A stretch of DNA of 12,782 bases, from contig JAZNTG010000040.1 of assembly GCA_045591645.1 (NCBI GenBank), positions 1-12,782 of the forward strand, given 5' to 3'. Of this stretch, positions 7,067 to 12,782 are shown in pieces. The notes beneath the pieces were generated by a model, which ran no database searches, was not told where the DNA came from, and saw only the letters and a list, made by a program, of their open reading frames with translations. How positions within the stretch are numbered: the first letter of the stretch is position 1; each line of letters opens with the position of its first letter. The DNA is from SFWF01 sp045591645 (GTDB lineage: Bacteria > Bacillota > Clostridia > Oscillospirales > Acutalibacteraceae). The position numbers and the translations under genes were made by a program.

Positions 7067-7095
7067 TTGTTTATTATATCATTTTATAGTATACT
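7067..7095 (+). promoter_or_regulatory. Sigma-A promoter of the cysteine desulfurase-thiI-cinA/sortase operon
   Basis: TTGTTT (7067-7072) and TATACT (7090-7095) are separated by exactly 17 bases in an AT-rich stretch. Transcription would begin near 7102, about 20 bases before the TTG start codon, leaving no room for a riboswitch. No other promoter was seen between the four rightward genes, which are 3, 11 and 14 bases apart. Confidence 0.7.
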
Positions 7096-7106
7096 TATTA
7101 AGTATA
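7090..7106 (+). repeat. Inverted repeat over the -10 box, candidate operator
   Basis: TATACTT, ATT, AAGTATA forms a perfect 7-bp inverted repeat with a 3-bp spacer. It covers the -10 box and the predicted start site of the operon. Its size and position fit a dimeric repressor site. AT-rich sequence can produce such symmetry by chance, and no regulator gene is present in the window. Confidence 0.45.
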
Positions 7107-7121
7107 TAAGGGGTGTTATTT

Positions 7122-8261
7122 TTGTCTGAGATATGTTACCTTGATAATAGCGCTACTACCAAGCCCTGTAAAGAGGCTGTTGAAGCGATAAATATAGCTT
7201 TAATACAAAATTGGGGTAATCCGTCTTCCCTTTACTCTCTCGGTATGGACGCTGAACAGGCGGTGCTCTCCTGCAAGGAAGTTGTTGCAAGGAAGCTCTC
7301 CTGCAGAGCAGATGAGATATACTTTACGGGAAGTGGAACCGAAGCCAATAATATAGCTATACTCGGTGCTGTCGCTGCAAGAGCAAAAAGAGGCAAGCGG
7401 ATAGTTACCACTGCTATTGAACATCCGTCGGTCGCTAATACCGTAAGGTCGCTCGAGGCAAAAGGCTTTGAGATAGTTTATATGAAGCCAGACAGTTCGG
7501 GTAAGACATCTGCAGAAGAAATAGAAAAATGCATCACACCCGACACCGTACTTGTCAGTATGATGCTCGTTAATAACGAGACAGGCTCTATCCAGCCAAT
7601 ATTGGAGGCTGCGTCGGCAATAAAACGCGTAGGCGCGCCTGCTCTGCTTCACTGCGATGCGGTTCAAGGCTTTGGAAAGCTTGACATAAAGCCTGCCGCA
7701 CTCGGTATCGATCTTATGACTGCAAGCGGTCATAAGATCCACGCGCCTAAGGGCATCGGCTTTTTATACATAAAAAAGGGCGTACATATCTCCCCCACGG
7801 TTTTCGGCGGCGGACAGCAAAACGGTATACGCCCCGGCACCGAGCCTGTGCCTGCTATTGCGGCTCTTTCGGCGGCAATAAAGGCTCTTCCCGACACAAA
7901 CACTCAGCTTGCCGAAATGAGAGAGCTTTGGGAATATACGAAGGAATCTCTTTTAAAGACAGGCTTTGTCGATATAAATTCTCCCGACGACGCTCTGCCC
8001 TATGTGCTTAATGTTTCAGTAACGGGCTACCGCTCGGAGACTCTGCTTCATTTTCTGGAAGCACGTAACATATTTGTTTCGAGTGGAAGTGCCTGCTCCA
8101 AGGGCGAGCTTTCGCCGACACTGACGGCTATGGGCTTATCGAAGGCACGGATCGACTCGGCTCTTCGCATAAGCTTTTCAAGATATAACACCAAAGAAGA
8201 TGCAGACCGACTTTGCGAGGCTCTGACGGTCGCAGCCCAAAAACTCAGAAGGACTAAATAA
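7122..8261 (+). CDS. Cysteine desulfurase (NifS/IscS family, NifZ-like partner of ThiI)
   Basis: This 379-residue PLP enzyme takes sulfur from L-cysteine as a protein-bound persulfide. It shows YLDNSATTKP at the N-terminus, GSGTEANN (70-77), AIEHPSV (His101) and HCDAVQ (Asp179). The PLP lysine is Lys205 in SGHKIHAPKG. The persulfide loop SSGSACSKG carries Cys325, followed by ALRISFSRYNT. The start is TTG (7122-7124), with AAGGGG (7108-7113) 8 bases upstream. An in-frame GTG at 7113 overlaps this ribosome site and is less likely. thiI begins 3 bases after its stop. This pairing matches the B. subtilis nifZ-thiI pair, in which the desulfurase feeds ThiI for tRNA 4-thiouridine, so a dedicated role in tRNA thiolation is more likely than general Fe-S assembly. 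Confidence 0.93.
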   Translation: MSEICYLDNSATTKPCKEAVEAINIALIQNWGNPSSLYSLGMDAEQAVLSCKEVVARKLSCRADEIYFTGSGTEANNIAILGAVAARAKRGKRIVTTAIEHPSVANTVRSLEAKGFEIVYMKPDSSGKTSAEEIEKCITPDTVLVSMMLVNNETGSIQPILEAASAIKRVGAPALLHCDAVQGFGKLDIKPAALGIDLMTASGHKIHAPKGIGFLYIKKGVHISPTVFGGGQQNGIRPGTEPVPAIAALSAAIKALPDTNTQLAEMRELWEYTKESLLKTGFVDINSPDDALPYVLNVSVTGYRSETLLHFLEARNIFVSSGSACSKGELSPTLTAMGLSKARIDSALRISFSRYNTKEDADRLCEALTVAAQKLRRTK

Positions 8262-8264
8262 TTA

Positions 8265-9434
8265 ATGAAAGAGATAATACTTATTAAAAACGGCGAACTC
8301 GCCCTTAAAGGACTTAACCGTAACGTCTTTGAGGACGCGCTTGTAAGAAATCTTCGTCAGAAGCTTTCTTCTCTCGGAGAAGTTGAAATAAAAAAGGCTC
8401 AGTCTACCATTTATGTTGAGCCCAAGAGCGAAGGCTTTGATTTTGAAGAGGCGCTCCTTCGCACCTCTAAGGTTTTCGGTATTGCCGCCTTTTCAAGAGC
8501 GGCGGTCTGCGAAAAGGATATGAACGCTATTTTAAAATACGCGCCTGAATATCTCGCAGATACTATGAAAAATATAAAGACCTTCAAGGTCGAGGCAAAG
8601 CGCGCAGACAAGCGTTTTCCCCTAACCTCTCCCGAAATAGCGCGTGAAGTCGGCGGCGCACTGCTCTCAGCCTTTCCCCATCTTCGGGTAGATGTCCATA
8701 ACCCTGATGCAGTAATCACGGTAGAGATACGCGATTATGCCGCATATATCAGAGCAGGTCAGCTACACGGCGCAGGGGGACTTCCCGTGGGTACGGCAGG
8801 TCAGGCGGCTATACTTATCTCGGGCGGAATAGACAGTCCCGTCGCCGCCTGGATGATGGCAAAGCGAGGTCTCAGACTGAACGCAATACACTTCGCAAGC
8901 CCTCCTTATACGAGCGCACGTGCAGAGCAGAAGGTACGCACACTTCTTTCAAAGGTAGCCGAATACAGCGGCACTATAAACCTCGCTATAGTTCCCTTTA
9001 CCGAAATTCAGGAGAGAATTGCCGAGGACTGTCCCGAGGAGTATTTCACACTTATAATGCGCCGTATGATGATGCGCATTGCTGAAAGGATTGCTGCTCA
9101 TAAGCATTGTGGCGCATTAATAACGGGAGAAAGCCTCGGTCAGGTGGCTAGCCAGACACTACTCGCTCTCGGCTGTACCGATATTGTGACCGATATGCCT
9201 GTCCTCAGACCTCTTATCGGCAGTGACAAGGAAGAAATCATCGCGATTTCAAGAAAGATCGACACCTTTGAGACCTCTTGTCTGCCATATGAGGACTGCT
9301 GTACGGTATTCACACCCAAGCATCCCAAGACCAAACCCACAGTAGAGCTCTGCGAAATAGCAGAAAAGAAGCTTGACATCGACGATCTGATCGAGCGTGC
9401 GATCGCAGGAGCCAAGTACGATTTGATTTATTAA
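8265..9434 (+). CDS. thiI: tRNA 4-thiouridine synthase / thiamine sulfurtransferase ThiI (no rhodanese domain)
   Basis: This 389-residue protein adenylates uridine 8 of tRNA and exchanges it for sulfur. In some bacteria it also supplies sulfur for the thiamine thiazole. The N-terminal ferredoxin-like part starts KEIILIKNGELALKGLNR. A THUMP domain (about 60-165) follows. The PP-loop AILISGGIDSPVAAW has SGGIDS at 186-191. The C-terminal ETSCLPYEDCCTVFTPKHP gives Cys339, Cys345 and Cys346, candidates for the sulfur relay. It ends without the C-terminal rhodanese domain of E. coli ThiI, as in Bacillus. The ATG (8265-8267) lies 3 bases after the desulfurase stop. No thiamine genes or TPP riboswitch are visible, so the tRNA role is the safer inference. 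Confidence 0.96.
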   Translation: MKEIILIKNGELALKGLNRNVFEDALVRNLRQKLSSLGEVEIKKAQSTIYVEPKSEGFDFEEALLRTSKVFGIAAFSRAAVCEKDMNAILKYAPEYLADTMKNIKTFKVEAKRADKRFPLTSPEIAREVGGALLSAFPHLRVDVHNPDAVITVEIRDYAAYIRAGQLHGAGGLPVGTAGQAAILISGGIDSPVAAWMMAKRGLRLNAIHFASPPYTSARAEQKVRTLLSKVAEYSGTINLAIVPFTEIQERIAEDCPEEYFTLIMRRMMMRIAERIAAHKHCGALITGESLGQVASQTLLALGCTDIVTDMPVLRPLIGSDKEEIIAISRKIDTFETSCLPYEDCCTVFTPKHPKTKPTVELCEIAEKKLDIDDLIERAIAGAKYDLIY

Positions 9435-9445
9435 TGGAGTACAAA

Positions 9446-12265
9446 ATGAACGCAGAAATTATTTGTGTGGCAGTAGACAGTCTGCCAGAGGAGCATTCTA
9501 GCTTTATTTCCTCTTACATTTCTAAAAAGCTTTTCGAGCTTGGCCACCGCACTATTTTTGAGACTATAACTTCCCCCTCCTCACAGGAGCTGCGCCGTCT
9601 CATATCTCGGGGCATAGATCGAAGCGATCTTGTGATAGTGCTTGGCGGGCTCGAGCCTGAAGTAAATGCCGTTGCGAAGAACGCTGCAGCGCTTATAACA
9701 GGTATTCCGCTTGTGACCAGCGATGCTGCACTGCAGTCGGTGCAGGACTACTGCTCAAGCCTCGGTATCAAGCCTGATACCGAGCATTTCGCAGCAGCCA
9801 TATCTCTTCAAGATGCTCAGATATTCAAAAATGAGCTAGGACTTTGCTGCGGAATGGCGGTTGAAGCTAATGCCAAAAAAGTATTACTTTTACCATCCGG
9901 AGAAGGAGAGCTTATGCATATGTTTGAGAATTATGTTGCACCAACTCTTGCTTCGGGCGGCATAACGGTTACGCAAACGGTCAATGTTATAGGACTGAAT
10001 GCAAATGAAATAGAGCAAAAGCTGAAGGGTCTTTCCGACCGCAGCAAATTTGCTTTAACTGTCACAAAACGCGGGGTAGGCTATGAAGTAGGTGTTTCGG
10101 TCGTTGCCGCCGGCAGAAAAGAGGCAGAATCGGCCTGCTCAAAGATTGTTGAGGCTGTGGTCCGAGCTCTTGGAAGGGCGGTCTATGCGGTCGACTCCAG
10201 GGGTATTCAGTTTGAGGTCGTCTCAGCTCTTCGCGATAAATCACTTACCGTTGCAACTGCAGAATCCTGCACAGGCGGTATGCTGTCAGAGCTTTTGACC
10301 GAGGTCGGTGGATCATCAAAGGTTTTCGAGTACGGAATATCTGCATATTCCAACCGAATTAAGACCGACGTGTTGAAGGTTCCAAAGTCTGTTATTGCAT
10401 CTTACAGCGCTATAAGCCGCGAGACCGCTATGTATATGGCAAAAAACGTGCGCGAGATAAGCGGTGCCTCGATCGGTATCGCCATCACGGGAAACGCAGG
10501 TCCCGAGCCCTCCGAAGGAAAGAGCGTCGGAACTGTTTTTGTTGCTATTGCGGATTCGGCTTATTATATGATCAAAGAGCTCGAGCTTGATGCAGAGCTT
10601 GGACGTGATGAGATACGTGAAAATGCTGCTGCGACTGCGCTTGAGCTCATTCGAAGATATGCACTGTCATATCCTGATGCTATGGCGGGTATGATAAAGT
10701 ATAACGATGACTTAAACGCATCTGTCCCTGCTTCTTCGCCATCGCCTGAAGCCGAAAATGAAGCTATTCCCGATACTGACGAGCTCTCTTACAATGTTTC
10801 CCTCTCGGGCGACGAGTATGCTTTGATATTTGAACGCGAGGATGAAAACGATTTTGGTATAGTATTCGACCGAGAGACGGACGATGAAGGCTTGCATGAT
10901 GAAAATCGTGAAGAATTTTTATTTGAAAACGAAAAGAGCTTTGCATTGCAGCTGCGTGATCTAGGCGAAAAAATATTGCGCGCACTCCGCACAGTAATTC
11001 CTTGGCGCGGTGACGGCGTAAAAAGAATTCTTATAAAGAGCGGATTTCTCCTTTCGCTTATAGCTCTCATAATTTCGTCTTCGGTTATTTTCACTCAGCT
11101 TACAGCTGACAGCAAGCAGCGTGATATTATTGCCGAGGCTCAACAAACGTGGGATTTTGACGGTAACAAAAATGAGGAAGATACTTTTACCGCCTTCGAG
11201 CCTTTTATTAAGGAAAATGAGGATATCCGTGGTTGGATAACCATTCCCGGTACACTTGTTGATAATCCTATCTATCAGACCACCGACAACGACTATTACC
11301 TTACACACAATATGAATAAGGAGCAAAGCCGTTACGGCGCGCTCTTCTTTGACTACAGATGCTCGGTATCAAAAGAAAATCCGACTCAGAATGTGACCGT
11401 ATACGGTCACGAAATGAAGGACGGCTCTATGTTTGGTACGCTTAAGAAATACAAAAATCTAAGCTTTTATAAGACAAATCCGACTTTTACCGTCACAAAG
11501 CTTTCTGAGCAGTCTACCTACAAGATATTCTCGGTAATGATAATGAACGCTACCGCAGCTGACGATAACGGTTACCTATATAACTTCACTACCCCGACTT
11601 TCAATACTCAGACCGATTTCCTCAGCTGGATAGATGAAGCGTACGAGCGTTCTCTTATAAATACTACTGTCGATGTTAAGGCTAATGATCAGATAATCAC
11701 TCTTGTCACCTGTATAAACGACTTCCCTGATGCAAGACTTGTTATTATGGCAAGAATGACAAGACCCAATGAAAGCTCTGCGGTTTCTACCCAAAACGCT
11801 GTTTTAAATCCCAATCCGAGATATCCTCAGGCTTGGTATGATAATAAGGGTCTGTCGGGATACTCCAAGACCGATACCTCCTCCGAAGATACTCATTTGT
11901 CTTCAAGCACTCCCTCGCACTCAAGCACTCCGTTGAACTCAAGTGATACTCTCTCCTCTAATAACTCTTCGGGCGGTATCACTTCTTCAAGCCAAACGGC
12001 ATCCACCGAGCAGACTCAGAGTTCTGTTTCTTCATCTACCCCCGCTTCGAGCAGTTCACCGTCATCAAGTGCTCCCGCTGCTTCCTCTACACCTGCCGCT
12101 TCGAGTGATGCATCCGATTCAAGCGAAGCTCCAACTTCGAGCGATGCACCCGAATCAAGCGAAGCGCCTGATTCAAGTGAAGAGTCATCTGCAAGTGAGC
12201 TCCCCTCTTCGAGTGAGGCCGATAGCTCAAGCAACGCGATAACATCCGATACTACATCATCTTAA
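9446..12265 (+). CDS. CinA (MoCF-like + KH-like + PncC) fused through a membrane helix to a class B sortase with Ser-rich tail
   Basis: A 939-residue multidomain protein. Residues 1-168 resemble the CinA N-terminal MoCF domain (EIICVAVD, DRSDLVIVLGGLEPE, KKVLLLPSGEGELMHMFENY), but the usual GTELL and GGLGPTxDD motifs are lost. Residues 170-250 fit the CinA KH-like region. Residues 251-408 are a PncC-type amidohydrolase with ATAESCTGG (Ser274), AYSNRIK (Lys306) and AITGNAGP (Thr348). An acidic linker (409-505) and a basic stretch precede one membrane helix (528-552). A class B sortase follows (about 581-771): VYGHEM (His655), LVTC (Cys756), DARLVIMAR (Arg764). Residues 807-939 are Ser/Thr/Pro/Glu-rich. 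The start is ATG 9446, with GGAG 6 bases upstream; an ATG at 9434 overlaps the thiI stop but has no ribosome site. Basic residues before the helix put CinA inside and sortase outside. No stop or good internal ribosome site splits the halves. Domain calls firm; joint function unknown. Confidence 0.93.
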   Translation: MNAEIICVAVDSLPEEHSSFISSYISKKLFELGHRTIFETITSPSSQELRRLISRGIDRSDLVIVLGGLEPEVNAVAKNAAALITGIPLVTSDAALQSVQDYCSSLGIKPDTEHFAAAISLQDAQIFKNELGLCCGMAVEANAKKVLLLPSGEGELMHMFENYVAPTLASGGITVTQTVNVIGLNANEIEQKLKGLSDRSKFALTVTKRGVGYEVGVSVVAAGRKEAESACSKIVEAVVRALGRAVYAVDSRGIQFEVVSALRDKSLTVATAESCTGGMLSELLTEVGGSSKVFEYGISAYSNRIKTDVLKVPKSVIASYSAISRETAMYMAKNVREISGASIGIAITGNAGPEPSEGKSVGTVFVAIADSAYYMIKELELDAELGRDEIRENAAATALELIRRYALSYPDAMAGMIKYNDDLNASVPASSPSPEAENEAIPDTDELSYNVSLSGDEYALIFEREDENDFGIVFDRETDDEGLHDENREEFLFENEKSFALQLRDLGEKILRALRTVIPWRGDGVKRILIKSGFLLSLIALIISSSVIFTQLTADSKQRDIIAEAQQTWDFDGNKNEEDTFTAFEPFIKENEDIRGWITIPGTLVDNPIYQTTDNDYYLTHNMNKEQSRYGALFFDYRCSVSKENPTQNVTVYGHEMKDGSMFGTLKKYKNLSFYKTNPTFTVTKLSEQSTYKIFSVMIMNATAADDNGYLYNFTTPTFNTQTDFLSWIDEAYERSLINTTVDVKANDQIITLVTCINDFPDARLVIMARMTRPNESSAVSTQNAVLNPNPRYPQAWYDNKGLSGYSKTDTSSEDTHLSSSTPSHSSTPLNSSDTLSSNNSSGGITSSSQTASTEQTQSSVSSSTPASSSSPSSSAPAASSTPAASSDASDSSEAPTSSDAPESSEAPDSSEESSASELPSSSEADSSSNAITSDTTSS
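12101..12244 (+). repeat. Eight imperfect 18-bp repeats coding hexapeptides SS(D/E)AP-x
   Basis: The end of the fusion gene is a run of 18-bp units, consensus near TCAAGCGAAGCGCCTGAT. They encode SSDASD, SSEAPT, SSDAPE, SSEAPD, SSEESS, ASELPS, SSEADS and SSNAIT. The first four units (12101-12172) are well conserved and the rest decayed. They lie inside a longer Ser/Thr-rich stretch starting near 11864. The pattern suggests tandem duplication, likely length-variable, giving a flexible extracellular tail. Confidence 0.85.
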
Positions 12266-12279
12266 AGGGAGGTTTTAAA

Positions 12280-12782
12280 GTGATTTCAAACTTAAAGGTG
12301 GACATTATTTATTATAAGACCTCCAGCGACTTTGAGCTTGAATTCAATCTCAGCGGTTGTTGCCGTATGAGAATTTTTAAAGAAAAGGTTGATAACCAAA
12401 AGGCTCTTATAAATACACTCGCTCGCGACGTTTCCCGCAGCCGTGTAATTATCGTTGTAACCGATCTTTTAGGCGAGAAAAACGGCGTTGAGATCGTCAG
12501 CTCGGCTATCGGATACACGTATGAACCTGTTGATAAGCTAGCCCACTCTATTAAATCGGGCGATGATATTAAGGCTCCGCGCGGATCTCTTCCGCTTGTA
12601 ACAAAGTCAGGTCAGTACGGTGGCTGTATTGTCGAATGTGGAAAGCAATCTATCATTATCGTAACCTCTGAACGAGCACTACGTCACGAGGTTATGCGTT
12701 CATATATTCATCAGTATATTTTTGATATCAATCAGGTCGAAGCATATAATGAACGCTTACGTCATGAAAGTGAGCATAACCC
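12280..12782 (+). CDS. Hypothetical protein with a degenerate CinA-N/MoaB-like domain (partial, runs off the right edge)
   Basis: The gene starts at GTG (12280-12282), with GGGAGG (12267-12272) 7 bases upstream, 14 bases after the fusion gene. It stays open for 167 codons to the window end. The product is unnamed. By eye it follows the MoCF domain of the preceding protein: SRSRVIIVVTDLLGEKNG aligns with DRSDLVIVLGGLEPEVNA, and IVECGKQSIIIVTSERALRHE with VEANAKKVLLLPSGEGELM, each followed by a similar helix (VMRSYIHQYI versus MFENYVAPTL). The molybdopterin-type GGLGPT and GTELL motifs are absent, so binding as in MoaB/MogA is not expected. No membrane segment is visible before the edge. It may be a paralogous partner of the fusion protein. 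Coding status is firm; the domain assignment is moderate. Confidence 0.75.
   Translation, partial: MISNLKVDIIYYKTSSDFELEFNLSGCCRMRIFKEKVDNQKALINTLARDVSRSRVIIVVTDLLGEKNGVEIVSSAIGYTYEPVDKLAHSIKSGDDIKAPRGSLPLVTKSGQYGGCIVECGKQSIIIVTSERALRHEVMRSYIHQYIFDINQVEAYNERLRHESEHN

Noticed and set aside
7072..7079. TATAAT-like box on the minus strand as an additional rplS promoter
   Set aside because: No -35-like hexamer lies 16-18 bases upstream, and the 6990-7018 promoter is better placed.
7096..7121. TPP or other riboswitch upstream of the thiI operon
   Set aside because: The predicted leader is only about 20 bases, too short for any known riboswitch.
10682..10693. Separate start for a free-standing sortase at the two internal ATGs
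   Set aside because: Only a weak GCGGG-type sequence precedes them, with no AGGAGG-like site at proper distance. The reading frame and linker run through without a break.
12200..12262. ELPSS in the C-terminal tail as a possible sortase sorting signal (LPxTG-like)
   Set aside because: It is not followed by a hydrophobic segment and basic tail, and the Thr-Gly is missing, so it is not a cell wall sorting signal.

Overview
The window looks like chromosomal sequence from a low-to-mid GC Firmicute, probably a gut-type clostridium (Oscillospirales/Ruminococcaceae-like). This rests on the gene order rplS-lepB-rbgA-rnhB-yraN, a DUF1540 cysteine-knuckle protein, a Bacillus-type ThiI without a rhodanese domain, class B sortase architecture, strong GGAGG-type ribosome binding sites and sigma-A-like promoters. 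No species call is possible by eye. I see no tRNA, rRNA, CRISPR array, insertion sequence or phage gene.

Left part (1-1550). The 5' end of the trigger factor gene (tig) runs leftward off the window. Upstream of it is a calcineurin-like phosphoesterase, also leftward and starting with TTG. A small rightward gene for a DUF1540 protein follows. It shares a bidirectional terminator with the convergent threonine synthase gene.

Middle part (1550-7020). A leftward gene series reads, in transcription order: rplS (ribosomal protein L19), lepB (signal peptidase I), rbgA (50S assembly GTPase), rnhB (RNase HII), yraN (UPF0102), an M19 dipeptidase and thrC. From lepB down, the genes are a few bases apart or overlap. 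rplS has its own extended -10 promoter and a structured leader resembling the known Firmicute L19 leader. A hairpin terminator follows rplS and must be read through to reach lepB, unless lepB has a promoter I could not find. The M19 gene has no normal start codon upstream of its zinc-binding HxD motif.

Right part (7060-12782). A rightward operon starts from a good sigma-A promoter whose -10 box lies inside a 7-bp-arm inverted repeat. It encodes a cysteine desulfurase and ThiI (sulfur transfer for tRNA 4-thiouridine and/or thiamine). A 939-residue protein follows that joins a full-length CinA (degenerate MoCF domain, KH-like domain, intact-looking PncC amidohydrolase domain) through an acidic linker and one membrane helix to a class B sortase. 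It ends in a long Ser-rich tail built partly of 18-bp repeats. The last gene, cut by the window edge, appears to carry a second degenerate CinA-N/MoaB-like domain.

The CinA-sortase fusion and its partner gene are the most unusual content. The predicted topology is coherent, with CinA in the cytosol and sortase and tail outside. It suggests a membrane protein coupling a nucleotide-type cytosolic domain to surface protein anchoring; that function is inference only.
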